Shown: positions 33,042-48,048, counted from the first letter of the stretch. The stretch is 64,000 bases of DNA from an uncultured Alphaproteobacteria bacterium (GCA_902604905.1 CACLAN010000003.1:18720-82719), one strand, 5' to 3'. The notes: generated by a model from the sequence alone, not told the origin. Program-made: numbers and translations.

Positions 33042-33956
33042 ATGTCAATTTACCTTCCAATAGCTGAAATGAACGTCAATATTTTTCTCATTATCTTTAT
33101 TGGTATGAGTATAGGAATACTTTCAGGAATTTTTGGTGTTGGTGGTGGATTTTTAATGACACCACTATTAATTTTTTTAGGCATACCTCCGGTTGTAGCT
33201 GTTGGTTCTGAAGCTCCGCACGTTTTAGCAACTTCAGTTTCAGGTTTTATTGCTCACTGGAGAAAAAGAAATGTTGATATAAAGATGGGTATATTCCTTT
33301 TAATAGGAGGTTTAATTGGTTCCATAGTTGGTGTAAATATTTTCAGTTATCTAAAAAACTTTGGACAAATAGATTTAGTTATTCAGTTATTATTTCTTTT
33401 CTTTTTAGGTTTTATTGGTTTTAGTATGGCTTTTGAAAGCGCAAGAACAACAATTAAACAGTATAGAGCAAGAAACACTAAAAGAACAAAACTGCATCAA
33501 CATTCTTGGTTTCACGGACTTCCATTCAAAGTTCGCTTTCATAGATCAAAACTTTATATAAGTGCGATACCACCTGTACTGATAGGGTTCGCAGTTGGAG
33601 TAATGTCCGCAATGATGGGAGTTGGAGGAGGATTTATAATGATACCTGCAATGGTATACATACTTGGAATGCCAACAAGTATAGTAGTTGGGACATCTTT
33701 ATTTCAAATCATTTTTGTTACCGCAAATGCAACATTCTTTCAATCCTACATAAATTATAATGTAGATATTGTGCTGTCTGCACTAATGATATTTGGAGGA
33801 GTAATTGGTGCACAAATTGGAGTAATTTTTGGGTCTAAATTAAAAGCAGAATATTTAAGAGGTATTTTGGCTATATTAGTATTGGGCGTCTGTGGTAAAA
33901 TTTTTACAGATCTAGTTTTAAGGCCAAATGATTTATTTTCATTGGTAATGATATGA
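33042..33956 (+). CDS. TauE/SafE family sulfite/sulfonate exporter-like permease
   Basis: Duplicated GxFGVGGGFLMTPLLIFLG / GVMSAMMGVGGGFIMIPAMVYILG. Confidence 0.9.
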   Translation: MSIYLPIAEMNVNIFLIIFIGMSIGILSGIFGVGGGFLMTPLLIFLGIPPVVAVGSEAPHVLATSVSGFIAHWRKRNVDIKMGIFLLIGGLIGSIVGVNIFSYLKNFGQIDLVIQLLFLFFLGFIGFSMAFESARTTIKQYRARNTKRTKLHQHSWFHGLPFKVRFHRSKLYISAIPPVLIGFAVGVMSAMMGVGGGFIMIPAMVYILGMPTSIVVGTSLFQIIFVTANATFFQSYINYNVDIVLSALMIFGGVIGAQIGVIFGSKLKAEYLRGILAILVLGVCGKIFTDLVLRPNDLFSLVMI

Positions 33957-34360
33957 TTTCAATATTTAACTTTTCAATTAATTTATTGATCGTAGTTTGT
34001 CTCTTCATATATTTTATTTTTACAACTATTGATTTTTATCTAAAGAATATTGAATATTTTTTAATTCTAATAATTGTTATAAATTCATTTAACAAAATAT
34101 ATATTTGGTCAAATTTCAGAGTATTTATTAAAAAAGATCTTAATAAAATATTTACAGACATATTATTTAATGTTTCATTTGCAAAACTAAGTATTATTAT
34201 TTTATCCACTGTAATACCAATTTATATGCTTATGCAAAAAGATATATTAGTGGTTGATATATTGATTGAGAAAGCGTCTTTTTTATTAGTATCAATTTTT
34301 GCATTAATTGGATTTTATTTAGAATTTTATATTTTAGAAGTGACAAAAATAGATGATTAA
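33953..34360 (+). CDS. Hypothetical membrane protein (several TM segments)
   Basis: ORF overlapping both neighbours by a few bases; hydrophobic segments. Confidence 0.7.
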   Translation: MISIFNFSINLLIVVCLFIYFIFTTIDFYLKNIEYFLILIIVINSFNKIYIWSNFRVFIKKDLNKIFTDILFNVSFAKLSIIILSTVIPIYMLMQKDILVVDILIEKASFLLVSIFALIGFYLEFYILEVTKIDD

Positions 34361-35117
34361 AAATTTATATATAAAGTTTGCTTTTAGTCTAACAATTTTA
34401 TTGACTATAATTTTTTTTTATAACTTTCTTTATGCTGAAGAAATTTACTTTGACTTATCTGAGGATAGTATTGAATTAAAAACAGATTTTAATGGAAAAG
34501 AAATTATTATTTTTGGATTACTTAAAAATGATCATGAGACACTTTTGACAATAAAAGGTCCACCGTCAAAAATGAGAATACAAAAAAAAGAGAGGTATTT
34601 TGGAATATGGATAAATAATCAATACGTTACCTATAGTAACATCCCATCTTTATTCTTTTTATCCTCATCTAAAGAAATTAACGAAATCTTGCCTGAATCG
34701 ATATTAATTAATGAGGATCTAAGTTTTGAAAAAATTTTAAATAATAAAACTTTTAATCAAAATTTTATTTTCAAAAATGACCAAAAAAATTGGAATGAAA
34801 ATTTTGTTAGAATAAAAAAAGAACAATTATTTTATAAAAGTTTTGAAATGAAAAAGGTCAAAGATAAATTATTTCAAACTAGCGTTTTTTTTCCAACAAA
34901 TACAATACCAGGGATTTATAATGTTGATATTTACTATATAAGAAATAATACAATTATGAGTACTGATCAAAAAAATATAGTTATAAAAAAAACTGGTATA
35001 GGAAGTCAAATATTTGACTTTGCTAATGAAAATGCAGCTACATACGGAGTTTTTGTAATTATCTTTTCAATAGTTTTAGGTTTTATTGCTGCTGCTTTAT
35101 TTAGGAGGAGTAAATGA
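34353..35117 (+). CDS. TIGR02186-like transmembrane protein
   Basis: Signal sequence, extracytoplasmic domain, C-terminal TM; adjacency to TauE. Confidence 0.72.
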   Translation: MIKNLYIKFAFSLTILLTIIFFYNFLYAEEIYFDLSEDSIELKTDFNGKEIIIFGLLKNDHETLLTIKGPPSKMRIQKKERYFGIWINNQYVTYSNIPSLFFLSSSKEINEILPESILINEDLSFEKILNNKTFNQNFIFKNDQKNWNENFVRIKKEQLFYKSFEMKKVKDKLFQTSVFFPTNTIPGIYNVDIYYIRNNTIMSTDQKNIVIKKTGIGSQIFDFANENAATYGVFVIIFSIVLGFIAAALFRRSK

Positions 35118-35587
35118 GTGATGATAGATATATTCTAGTTGTTGCAGATAATTCAGAAGAAATGAATACAGCTCTTGAATATGCTTGCGCAAGATCAAAA
35201 AAAACGGGAAGAAAAATTATAATTGCAACATTCATAGAGCCTTTGGATGTACTAACAACCAAGGGTGTTACAGACATTATGAAAGAGGAAGCTAGAGAAG
35301 AAGCAGAAACAATTCTTAAAAAAGCTGCCTCATTTGTTCAAGAAAGAACAGGCGACTATCCTGCTCTCTCTTTAAGAGAGGGGGATACTATATCTGAATT
35401 AAAACAATTATTAGATGAGGAAAAAAATATTAATGTTCTTGTTTTAGCTGCCAATACTGATCCAAATAGTAAAAACCCTGGTCCAATAATAACTTCTCTG
35501 GTGAGTAATGAAATAACAAACCTAAGAATACCAATAATGATTGTGCCTGGAAATTTATCATTCGAACATATTGCACAAATAACTTAA
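35114..35587 (+). CDS. Universal stress protein (UspA family)
   Basis: YILVVADNSEEMNTALEYACARS; C-terminal VSNEITNLRIPIMIVPG. Confidence 0.85.
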   Translation: MSDDRYILVVADNSEEMNTALEYACARSKKTGRKIIIATFIEPLDVLTTKGVTDIMKEEAREEAETILKKAASFVQERTGDYPALSLREGDTISELKQLLDEEKNINVLVLAANTDPNSKNPGPIITSLVSNEITNLRIPIMIVPGNLSFEHIAQIT

Positions 35588-35590
35588 AAA

Positions 35591-36226
35591 ATGTCAAAAG
35601 AGATAGCTAAAATATTAGTAGATATAAAGTCTATTAATTTTTCATTTGATAAATATTTTACTCTTACATCAGGCTTGGCTAGTCCTGTCTATGTGGATTG
35701 TAGAAAAATTATTTCTTTTACAAAAGAAAGAAATTTTATAATTGATAAAGCCATTGATTATTTAACTAAAAATAATATTGACACAGAAATTATTGCTGGT
35801 GGGGAGACCGCTGGAATTCCCTATGCTGCTTTTATTTCTCAAAAATTAGATAAACAAATGATTTACATTAGAAAAAAAACAAAAGGTTTTGGAAAAAACA
35901 AACAAATTGAAGGTGAATTTGAAAATAATCAAAAAGCTCTTTTAGTTGAAGATCTAGCTACTGATGGAGGTAGTAAAATACTTTTTATTAAAGCAATGCG
36001 TGAAGCTGGATTAAAAGTTAAAGATATATTTGTAATATTTTATTATGATATTTTTAATTTTAAAGAATCAGAATTATTTAAATTAAATATTAATATTCAC
36101 TCACTGTGTACTTGGAAAGATATAATAAATTATATTGAAAGTGAAAAAATATATTCTGAAGATAAGGTTTCAAACTTAAAAGAATTTTTAGAAGATCCAG
36201 AAAAATGGAGAAGCAAGTATGCGTGA
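35591..36226 (+). CDS. pyrE: Orotate phosphoribosyltransferase
   Basis: FTLTSGLASPVYVDCRKII; LLVEDLATDGGSK. Confidence 0.95.
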   Translation: MSKEIAKILVDIKSINFSFDKYFTLTSGLASPVYVDCRKIISFTKERNFIIDKAIDYLTKNNIDTEIIAGGETAGIPYAAFISQKLDKQMIYIRKKTKGFGKNKQIEGEFENNQKALLVEDLATDGGSKILFIKAMREAGLKVKDIFVIFYYDIFNFKESELFKLNINIHSLCTWKDIINYIESEKIYSEDKVSNLKEFLEDPEKWRSKYA

Positions 36227-36653
36227 AATAGTTGTTGTCAGTGGAGGTTTTGATCCAATTCACAGCGGTCATATAAAATTAATTAAAGAAGCTGCTAAAC
36301 ATGGTGAAGTTGTAGTTTTGCTAAATTCTGATTTATGGCTTCAAAAAAAGAAGGGTAAGGAATTTCTTCCTTTTATTGAAAGAACTATAATTATGAATGA
36401 GTTAAAAAATGTTATTGATGTTATAGAATTTGATGACGGAGATAAGACGTGCATCGATGGTCTTAAAAAAGTAAAAAATAAATATCCAAAATCAATTATT
36501 AAGTTTGCAAATGGAGGTGATAGAAATAATAGTACAACACCAGAATCAATATTCTGTGAAAAAAATAATATACAGTTACTTTGGGGTATAGGTGGTGACA
36601 ATAAATCAAATTCTAGTTCATGGATTTTACAAAAATGGAAAGAAAATAATTAA
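36219..36653 (+). CDS. Cytidylyltransferase-like nucleotidyltransferase
   Basis: VVVSGGFDPIHSGHIKLIKEAAKHG (HxGH motif); overlaps pyrE. Confidence 0.82.
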   Translation: MREIVVVSGGFDPIHSGHIKLIKEAAKHGEVVVLLNSDLWLQKKKGKEFLPFIERTIIMNELKNVIDVIEFDDGDKTCIDGLKKVKNKYPKSIIKFANGGDRNNSTTPESIFCEKNNIQLLWGIGGDNKSNSSSWILQKWKENN

Positions 36654-37255
36654 GGATATAATTTTCTTTTAATCCAACCATCGTTTTCCATACGGAATTC
36701 AAGTCTGTCATGCAATCTGAATGGCATATCTTGCCAAAATTCAATTAATACAGGCGCTACTAAGTAACCGTTCCAATGTGAAGGTCTTGGTACATCATTA
36801 TCTGAAAATTTTTTTTCAAACTCTTCTACTCTTTTAGTTAATGTTGATCTGTCATCTAGTTCTTCTGACTGTAATGAAGCCCAAGCTCCTATTCTACTCC
36901 CTAGTGGCCTTGAATTATAATATTCATCAGCTTCAGCATTTGAAATTTGTGAAACATTACCTTCTATTCTTATTTGTCTTTGAAGTGTTTTCCAATGAAA
37001 ATTTAAAGCAACACTATCGTTGTTTTTAATTGCTCTACCTTTTTTACTTTTTGAATTTGTATAAAAAACAAACCCTTTGTCATCATATGATTTAAGTAAA
37101 ACAATTCGTGAGCTGGGTCTGCTATCAGAAGATATAGTAGCAAGGTTCATAGCATTTGGATCATTGATTTCACTTTTCTTTGCCTCTTCAAACCATTCTT
37201 GAAAAAGTTCAATTGGTTTTTTATCAGAATTTATTAATTTTTGATTTGATTGCAT
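36650..37255 (-). CDS. pdxH: Pyridoxamine 5'-phosphate oxidase
   Basis: AMNLATISSDSRPSSRIVLLKSYDDKGFVFYTNSKSKKG; C-terminal RLxP-like ending WIKRKLYP. Confidence 0.95.
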   Translation of the reverse strand: MQSNQKLINSDKKPIELFQEWFEEAKKSEINDPNAMNLATISSDSRPSSRIVLLKSYDDKGFVFYTNSKSKKGRAIKNNDSVALNFHWKTLQRQIRIEGNVSQISNAEADEYYNSRPLGSRIGAWASLQSEELDDRSTLTKRVEEFEKKFSDNDVPRPSHWNGYLVAPVLIEFWQDMPFRLHDRLEFRMENDGWIKRKLYP

Positions 37256-37323
37256 ATTATAGATATGAATATTATTTTATAAGTATATATATCTATATTT
37301 ATAAAAAAACACTGATTTACAAT

Positions 37324-38151
37324 ATGTTGATGCAAAATAAAAAGGGTCTGATTATGGGTGTGGCAAATGACAGATCTATCGCCTGGGGCATTGCGAAAAA
37401 ATTAGCAGAACAGGGAGCAGAAATTGCGCTTACTTATCAAGGAGAAGCTCTTAAGAAAAGAGTTCAGCCACTTGCAGAAGAAATAGGTTCTAACAATATT
37501 ATTCCTTGTGATGTTTCAGACTCACAAAGTATGAATAATGTTTTTGAAACACTTAAAAATAAATGGGGTGAATTAGATTTTCTTGTTCATGGAGTTGGTT
37601 TTTCCAACAAAGATGAATTAAGAGGCAAATATTACAATACATCTTCTGATAATTTTAAACAAACTATGCATATATCATGTTATTCTTTTACAGAGGCTTG
37701 TAGACTAGCAGAACCTTTAATGAATAATGGTGGATCAATTTTAACTTTAACATATTATGGATCAGAACAAGTTATGCCTCATTATAATGTTATGGGAGTT
37801 GCAAAAGCAGCTTTAGAGGCTAGTGTTAGATATTTAGCAGTTGATTTGGGAGAAAAAAATATAAGAGTTAATGCCATTAGTGCTGGTCCAATTAAAACTT
37901 TGGCAGCATCAGGAATAGGTGATTTTAGATTTATTCTAAAATGGAACGAGCTTAATGCTCCACTTAAAAGAAATGTGAACCAACAAGATGTTGGAAATTC
38001 TGCTTTATATCTCTTAAGTGATCTTGGGAGTGCCGTTACTGGTGAGATACAACATGTTGATTGTGGCTATCATACTGTAGGAATGGTTGCGGTTGATGAG
38101 AGTGAAAGTGTATCAGAATTATTAAGTGAATTTACAAATTCTAAAAAATGA
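37324..38151 (+). CDS. fabI: Enoyl-[acyl-carrier-protein] reductase
   Basis: [34 protein letters not shown]; start at internal Met, not 37180. Confidence 0.95.
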   Translation: MLMQNKKGLIMGVANDRSIAWGIAKKLAEQGAEIALTYQGEALKKRVQPLAEEIGSNNIIPCDVSDSQSMNNVFETLKNKWGELDFLVHGVGFSNKDELRGKYYNTSSDNFKQTMHISCYSFTEACRLAEPLMNNGGSILTLTYYGSEQVMPHYNVMGVAKAALEASVRYLAVDLGEKNIRVNAISAGPIKTLAASGIGDFRFILKWNELNAPLKRNVNQQDVGNSALYLLSDLGSAVTGEIQHVDCGYHTVGMVAVDESESVSELLSEFTNSKK

Positions 38152-39218
38152 CTTCTAATTCAATAGGAAAAATCTTTAATTTTACTACATGGGGAGAAAG
38201 CCATGGCAAAGCAATAGGTTGTGTTGTCGATGGAGTTCCATCAAACATAAATTTAACTGAAAAAGATATTCAACCCTATTTAGATAAAAGAAAACCTGGT
38301 CAGTCGAAGTTTACAACTCAAAGAAAAGAAGAAGATAAAGTTGAAATACTATCTGGAACTTTTGAAGGAAAAACAACAGGTCATCCTATTTCTCTAATAA
38401 TTTACAATCAAGATCAGAGATCAAAAGATTATGGTGATATAAAAAGTAAATTTAGACCAGGTCATGCAGATTACACATATTGGAAAAAATATGGCATAAG
38501 AGATTATAGAGGTGGTGGTAGATCTAGTGCTAGAGAAACTGCAATGAGAGTAGCAGCAGGTGCAATAGCAAGAAAGATCATAAAAAATAAAATTAAAAAT
38601 CAAGTTGTAATAACAGGTGCATTAATTCAAATAGGTAATCATAAAATTAATTATGATAATTGGAATAATAATTTTATTCCAAAGAATAATTTTTGGAGTC
38701 CTGATAAAGATATTATTAAAATATGGGAAAACGAAATACAAACTGCAAGAAAATCTGGTTCCTCTTTAGGTGCCATAATTGAAATTAGAGTAAAAGGTTT
38801 ACCCGCTGGATTAGGAGAACCTATTTATGAAAAAATAGACTCTGATATTGCTAAGGCATTGATGTCTATTAATGCTGTTAAGGGAGTAGAAATGGGAAAT
38901 GGATTTAGCAGTATTTATGAAACTGGAATTTCTAATGTTGATGAAATGAGAGTAAAAAATAAAAAACCTTTATTTCTTTCAAATAATAATGGTGGAATTC
39001 TTGGGGGTATTACAACGGGCCAAGAATTAATTACTAGATTTGTAGTAAAGCCGACAAGCTCAATATTATCACCAAAAAAAACAATTAATACAAAATTAAA
39101 AGAAACAACAATATCTACTAAAGGTCGTCATGATCCATGTGTTGGTATAAGAGCTGTTCCTGTTGGTGAAGCCATGGTTGCCACAACTATAGCTGATCAT
39201 TGTTTAAGATTTCTTTAA
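38148..39218 (+). CDS. aroC: Chorismate synthase
   Basis: [42 protein letters not shown]. Confidence 0.98.
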   Translation: MTSNSIGKIFNFTTWGESHGKAIGCVVDGVPSNINLTEKDIQPYLDKRKPGQSKFTTQRKEEDKVEILSGTFEGKTTGHPISLIIYNQDQRSKDYGDIKSKFRPGHADYTYWKKYGIRDYRGGGRSSARETAMRVAAGAIARKIIKNKIKNQVVITGALIQIGNHKINYDNWNNNFIPKNNFWSPDKDIIKIWENEIQTARKSGSSLGAIIEIRVKGLPAGLGEPIYEKIDSDIAKALMSINAVKGVEMGNGFSSIYETGISNVDEMRVKNKKPLFLSNNNGGILGGITTGQELITRFVVKPTSSILSPKKTINTKLKETTISTKGRHDPCVGIRAVPVGEAMVATTIADHCLRFL

Positions 39219-39953
39219 AATACTATAAATCAAAAATTCTTTATTTCCTTTTGGTCCAGTTATTGGACTTTCGACTAAACCTACAACTTCAGCCTTAATT
39301 ATTTTTTTAAACCAATTCGATATATCATTACATACTTGTTCATGAATCAATGGATCTTTCACAATACCTTTTTTCAAATTTATTTTATTAGTTTCAAATT
39401 GTGGCTTAATTAGTGAAATAATCTCAGCTTTACTTGATAAAAGCTTCAAGCTAGGTTCTATAACCTTTGTTAGACTAATAAAACTAACATCACAGACTAC
39501 CAAATTAATTTTTTCATGAATTATTGAGTTATCTAAATATTTAGCGTTAAAATTTTCTATACTAATAATTTTTTTTTCTTTTTTTAATTTTTCATGAAGT
39601 TGATTTGTGCCAACATCAATAGAATATATTTTTTTAGCGTTTTTTTTTAAAAGAACTTCTGTGAATCCACCAGTTGATGAACCAATATCTAGACAAATTT
39701 TATTTTCTATATCAATCTTAAAATGATCAATCGCTTTCAGTATTTTAAATGCACCTCTTGATACCCATGGAGGATGAAGTTGTTTAATTTTTATTTTTGA
39801 GTTTTCATTAAAACTGTTACCACTTTTGGTAGTAATTTTATCGTTTACATAAACTTGGCCGGCCATAATCATAGATTGGGCTTTTGATTTAGTATCAGCT
39901 AAGTTTCTATCCATTAAAAGCTGATCAAGTCTTATTTTTAGATTTTTACTCAA
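39204..39953 (-). CDS. tlyA: TlyA family rRNA (cytidine-2'-O)-methyltransferase
   Basis: [30 protein letters not shown] (S4); [14 protein letters not shown]. Confidence 0.93.
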   Translation of the reverse strand: MSKNLKIRLDQLLMDRNLADTKSKAQSMIMAGQVYVNDKITTKSGNSFNENSKIKIKQLHPPWVSRGAFKILKAIDHFKIDIENKICLDIGSSTGGFTEVLLKKNAKKIYSIDVGTNQLHEKLKKEKKIISIENFNAKYLDNSIIHEKINLVVCDVSFISLTKVIEPSLKLLSSKAEIISLIKPQFETNKINLKKGIVKDPLIHEQVCNDISNWFKKIIKAEVVGLVESPITGPKGNKEFLIYSILKKS

Positions 39954-39962
39954 ATTTGAAAA

Positions 39963-40181
39963 TTACTTAAAATCTTCTTTTGTGACTTTATTGTTTTCTT
40001 GCTTAATTTTTTTAATTTGGCTTTCAATACTTTTTAATTTTTCCTCACATGCTTTTTTTAAATTCATTCCTTCTTCGTAAAGTTTTACAGATTCTTCTAA
40101 ATCAACTTCACCATTTTCTAATTTCTCTACAATAGACTCAAGTTTTTTTAAATTATTTTCAAAATTATTATGTTTATTCAT
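39963..40181 (-). CDS. xseB: Exodeoxyribonuclease VII small subunit
   Basis: FENNLKKLESIVEKLENGEVDLEESVKLYEEGMNLKKACEEKL. Confidence 0.94.
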   Translation of the reverse strand: MNKHNNFENNLKKLESIVEKLENGEVDLEESVKLYEEGMNLKKACEEKLKSIESQIKKIKQENNKVTKEDFK

Positions 40182-40467
40182 TAGATGTGTCTATTTTTGT
40201 AATATTTGATGTTTCTATATCATATATTAAAGCATAAACTTTATCATTACTTTTTATTGTAAACAAAATCCTATTATTATCAATCATATCTATATCTGTA
40301 ATTTTATGCCCTTTTTCTAAATTTAAATTATAATCAATTAAATTTGTTTCTAAATTACTTTGTTTTTTTGTTGTTTTTATATACAAACCATAAACAAGAG
40401 CTAAAAAACAAATAACAATTAATATACCTAAAAATATTACAATAAATTTAAGAATTTTTTGAGACAT
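40174..40467 (-). CDS. Hypothetical single-TM protein (possibly DUF6476)
   Basis: N-terminal TM then beta-rich tail; start ATG shares CATG with rluD start. Confidence 0.65.
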   Translation of the reverse strand: MSQKILKFIVIFLGILIVICFLALVYGLYIKTTKKQSNLETNLIDYNLNLEKGHKITDIDMIDNNRILFTIKSNDKVYALIYDIETSNITKIDTSNE

Positions 40468-41437
40468 GAACAAATTCTATAATCTTAAATTAACTATAAA
40501 TAAACAATTAAGTTCACAAAGATTAGATAAAGTGCTCGTTTCAAAATTGGAAGGATATTCAAGAACACAAATAAAAACTTTAATATTAAATGGCAATGTA
40601 AGTCTTGATGAAATGGAAATAAAAAATCCATCTTACATAACTAAAGAAAATGAGAATTACTTTATAAATATTATCTTGAAACAAGAAACAAAACATTCAG
40701 CTGAAAATATAGATTTAAACATTATTTTTGAAGATGAAGATTTAATTGTTATAAATAAACCTCCAAATTTAGTAATGCACCCAGCTCCTGGAAATGAAAG
40801 CGGCACTCTTGTGAATGCTCTTATGCATTACACTAATAATCAACTAAGTGATTTAGATCATAATGCTAGACCAGGAATAGTCCATCGTTTAGATAAGGAT
40901 ACAAGTGGCATTCTTGTTGTTGCAAAAAATAATAATGTTCATATTAATTTAGCAAAACAATTCAAAGAACATACGATATCTCGTAGATATAAAGCAATAG
41001 TTTGGGGAACTCCTGATAATCAATCAATTGAAGGGTACATAGAGAGAAATAGAAAAAATAGAAAAAAAATGAGTTTAAATAATAAGGGTTTTGGAAAATA
41101 TTCTAAAACCGATATTAAATTAGAAAAAACTTTTGGTATTGCTAGTTTAGTTGACTGCCATTTACATACTGGAAGAACGCATCAAATTAGACTTCATTTA
41201 ACTTCTAAAAATTCTCCTATAATTGGTGATAAGATTTATGGAAAAAGTAAAATTAATCAATTTGGAAAAGATAAAAATACATTTAATAAATTCATGATTT
41301 TAAAAAATTTTGAAAGACAAGCATTGCATGCTTATCATCTTGGTTTTGATCATCCTACATCAAAAAAAAGGATGGATTTTGATATTGAAATTCCTGAAGA
41401 TTTTATGAATTTAATTGAATTATTGCTTAAATATTAA
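40466..41437 (+). CDS. rluD: 23S rRNA pseudouridine synthase RluD family
   Basis: S4 domain; RPGIVHRLDKDTSGILVVAKN; HTGRTHQIRLH. Confidence 0.95.
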   Translation: MNKFYNLKLTINKQLSSQRLDKVLVSKLEGYSRTQIKTLILNGNVSLDEMEIKNPSYITKENENYFINIILKQETKHSAENIDLNIIFEDEDLIVINKPPNLVMHPAPGNESGTLVNALMHYTNNQLSDLDHNARPGIVHRLDKDTSGILVVAKNNNVHINLAKQFKEHTISRRYKAIVWGTPDNQSIEGYIERNRKNRKKMSLNNKGFGKYSKTDIKLEKTFGIASLVDCHLHTGRTHQIRLHLTSKNSPIIGDKIYGKSKINQFGKDKNTFNKFMILKNFERQALHAYHLGFDHPTSKKRMDFDIEIPEDFMNLIELLLKY

Positions 41438-41467
41438 ATTATATTTTATTTGTGTTATAGGAACATT

Positions 41468-44695
<3,228 letters not shown>

Positions 44696-44703
<8 letters not shown>

Positions 44704-46051
44704 GATAAGGCCTTACTAATTCTTTTATTTCTAGAGACTTCTTTTTAACCTCAACAACATCTTGCCCTTCAACTAGTATTCTTACTAATGGTTCAGTTCC
44801 TGATAACCTAACAAGTGATCTTATTTTTTTATTATTATACAATTTATCATTTTTTAACTTACCAAGTATTTTTAAAAGTTTGGTATTCTTTGTTTTATAA
44901 CTTAAGTTAATTTTTTCTTGAGCAAAATCATTGTACAAATCAAAAAGTTTACTTGCCTTATTTTTATTTGATATCAAAACTTCAGTAATTTTTAGAGCTG
45001 CTAAAATTCCGTCACCAGTATTAGAATATTCTGATAAAATTATATGTCCTGATTGTTCACCACCTATTATAGATTTGGATTTTTTCATTTGATTTATAAC
45101 GTTTATATCTCCAACAGTTGTACGTTTAATCTTTAATTTTAATTTATTTGTGAGATAATTTTCTAATCCCATGTTAGACATGACAGTTATAACAACATCA
45201 TGTTGATTAGGTTTTTTCAAAGGTTTTACATAACTTTTACATAACAATCCTATAATTTTATCACCATCAACCTCTTTTCCATCTTCATCTACAACTATTA
45301 ACCTATCTCCATCACCATCAAATGCAAATCCAATATCAGCCTTTTCTTTTATGACATTTTGTGAAAGTGATTTAACATCAACTGCACCACAATTTTTATT
45401 AATGTTTAATCCATCTGGATTATTATTTATGGCGATAATTTTATGACCTAACTCCCAGAATATATTTGGAGCTATACTATATGTTGCCCCATTCGCACAA
45501 TCTAAAACAATTTTTAATTTTCTCTTAGAGAATGTTTTTTTCAAAGTGCTTTTTAAAAATTCTGAGTATCTTCCTGAGGCATCCTCCAGTCTTCTTGCAT
45601 TTCCAGAAATGAATGTGTTGTTTGAAACTCTAGAATATTTTTTGTTATCTAATACTATTTTTTCAACCTTTTGTTCTATCAATGAACTTAACTTTGTTCC
45701 AGTGCTATCAAAAAATTTAAGTCCATTATATTCATAAGTATTATGAGAAGCTGTAATCATTACACCAATATCTGCTCTCAAAGTTTTAATCATTAATGGT
45801 ACAGCTGGTGTTGGAAGAGGACCAACTAAAATCACATCCATGCCCATAGAAATAAATCCGGCTGTAACAAGTGGTTCATATAAATAACCAGATAATCTAG
45901 TGTCTTTGCAGATCACAACCCTACTATTTTTAGAATTTTTATTTTTTAGAAGGAATGCAACTGTTTTTGAAATTTTTAAACAAGTTTCAGCAGAAAGAGG
46001 TTCCTTATTAACTAAGCACCGTATACCATCGGTGCCAAATATTTTAGACAT
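44696..46051 (-). CDS. glmM: Phosphoglucosamine mutase
   Basis: KIFGTDGIRCLVNKEPL; MITASHNTYEYNGLKFF. Confidence 0.97.
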
Positions 46052-46095
46052 TTGTGTCTTTTATTCAAAAAAATAAATAAAGTGAAGTAATTAAA

Positions 46096-47997
46096 TTAGT
46101 TTGCCGGCGCCGTAGCAGATCCGCCTGTTTTCGGAACAGATGTGGCAGGTTTATTTGGTGTCTTTACATCGTTATCAAAATCGTCACGATTTGGCTTTAT
46201 ACCTTTGATTAAATCTTTAATTTCATCACCAGATAATGTTTCATACTCTAAAAGCCCCTTGGCTACTATATGCAGCTCTTCGATATTATCTTGTAGAATT
46301 TTTCTACAATTATTTTCAGCCTCTTCTGCAAGAGATCTAACCTCTTCATCAATTAATTTTGCTGTAGAGTCAGATAAATTTTTGGATTGTGCAACAGAAT
46401 GCCCAAGAAAAACCTCTTCGCTATCACTGTTATATCTCAGACGGCCTAATTTTTCACTCATACCCCATTCAGTAATCATTTTTTTTGATAGATTTGTGAC
46501 CATTTGTATATCGCTTGCTGCACCATTTGTAATCTTGTCTTTACCGAAGATCATTTCTTCTGCGATTCTTCCTCCAGTAGCTATTAATAAATGTGCTTTC
46601 ATTTGGTCTTTTCTCATAGATAACTGATCTTTTTCAGGAAGTCTCATAACCATACCTAAGGCTCTACCTCTCGGTATTATAGTTGCTTTATGTATTGGAT
46701 CAGAAGCTGGCGAGTGAAGAGTTGCTACTGCATGACCAGCTTCATGGTAAGCTGTAAGTTTCTTTTCATCTTCTGACATGACCATAGATCTTTTTTCAGC
46801 ACCCATCATGACTTTATCTTTAGCACTTTCAAAATCCTCAAGTGTAACCATTCTTTTATTTTTTCTAGCTGCTAATAATGCTGCTTCATTTACTAAATTA
46901 GCTAAATCAGCTCCAGAAAAACCTGGTGTTCCCCTTGCAATAATTTTTGACTCAAATTTTGGTGAAACTTTAATTTTTTTGATATGAACTTTAAGTATTT
47001 TGTCTCTTCCCATAACATCGGGATTATTAACTGTTATTTGGCGGTCAAATCTTCCCGGTCTAAGCAGGGCTGGATCAAGAACATCGGGTCTATTCGTTGC
47101 AGCAATAATAATAACACCTGCATTTGCTTCAAACCCATCCATTTCCACAAGAAGTTGATTAAGAGTTTGTTCTCTTTCGTCATTCCCACCACCAAGACCA
47201 GCGCCACGATGCCTTCCAACAGCGTCAATTTCATCAATAAAAACTATGCACGGTGCATTTTTTTTACCTTGTTCAAACATATCTCTAACTCTACTAGCTC
47301 CGACACCTACGAACATTTCAACAAAATCTGATCCTGAAATAGAAAAGAAAGGAACATTTGCTTCTCCCGCAATTGCTCTTGCAAGTAATGTTTTTCCAGT
47401 ACCTGGGGGACCTACTAGAAGAGCACCTCTTGGAATTTTACCGCCTAATCTAGAAAACTTTGAAGGATCTTTTAAAAATTCAACAACCTCTTCTAATTCT
47501 TGTTTAGCTTCATCAATACCTGCCACGTCGTCAAATGTAACTTTGCCTACAGCCTCGTTTAATAATTTGGCTTTAGATTTACCAAAACCCATTGCTTTAC
47601 CACCACCGCCTTGCATCTGACGCATAAAGAAGATCCAAACTCCAATAAGTAGAAGCATTGGAAACCAGGACAGTAAAACACTTAGAAGTGGATGCATTGA
47701 TCTTTCAGAGGGTTCAGCAGTAATTTTCACACCACTTTCGTTTAATTTATCTACCAAATTAGGGTAGTTAGGGACATAAGTGCTAAATGATCGACCGTCA
47801 TTTAGAAATCCTGTAACGTTGCTTCCATTAATGTTAACTTCAGAAACGTTTCCACTTTCAGTTGCTGCGATGAAGTCAGAAAATGATATTTTAGAAGTAT
47901 TTCTATTATTAGAAGTTCCTTGGAAGAGATTGAAAAGCACTATTAAGAGCAATCCGATTATAATCCATAATACAACGTTTTTACTGATGTTTTTCAT
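46096..47997 (-). CDS. ftsH: ATP-dependent zinc metalloprotease FtsH
   Basis: AAA domain [23 protein letters not shown] zinc motif; start at internal Met (MKNISKN). Confidence 0.98.
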   Translation of the reverse strand: MKNISKNVVLWIIIGLLLIVLFNLFQGTSNNRNTSKISFSDFIAATESGNVSEVNINGSNVTGFLNDGRSFSTYVPNYPNLVDKLNESGVKITAEPSERSMHPLLSVLLSWFPMLLLIGVWIFFMRQMQGGGGKAMGFGKSKAKLLNEAVGKVTFDDVAGIDEAKQELEEVVEFLKDPSKFSRLGGKIPRGALLVGPPGTGKTLLARAIAGEANVPFFSISGSDFVEMFVGVGASRVRDMFEQGKKNAPCIVFIDEIDAVGRHRGAGLGGGNDEREQTLNQLLVEMDGFEANAGVIIIAATNRPDVLDPALLRPGRFDRQITVNNPDVMGRDKILKVHIKKIKVSPKFESKIIARGTPGFSGADLANLVNEAALLAARKNKRMVTLEDFESAKDKVMMGAEKRSMVMSEDEKKLTAYHEAGHAVATLHSPASDPIHKATIIPRGRALGMVMRLPEKDQLSMRKDQMKAHLLIATGGRIAEEMIFGKDKITNGAASDIQMVTNLSKKMITEWGMSEKLGRLRYNSDSEEVFLGHSVAQSKNLSDSTAKLIDEEVRSLAEEAENNCRKILQDNIEELHIVAKGLLEYETLSGDEIKDLIKGIKPNRDDFDNDVKTPNKPATSVPKTGGSATAPAN

Positions 47998-48048
47998 GTT
48001 ATTATTACATAGGAATTTATTATAGAAACGCAATAGTTTTATAGAAAA

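Noticed and set aside
37180-37323. N-terminal extension of the fabI ORF overlapping pdxH
   Set aside because: Extension is low-complexity (YISIYIYIYKK) and antisense to the pdxH start; the canonical FabI start is ATG 37324.
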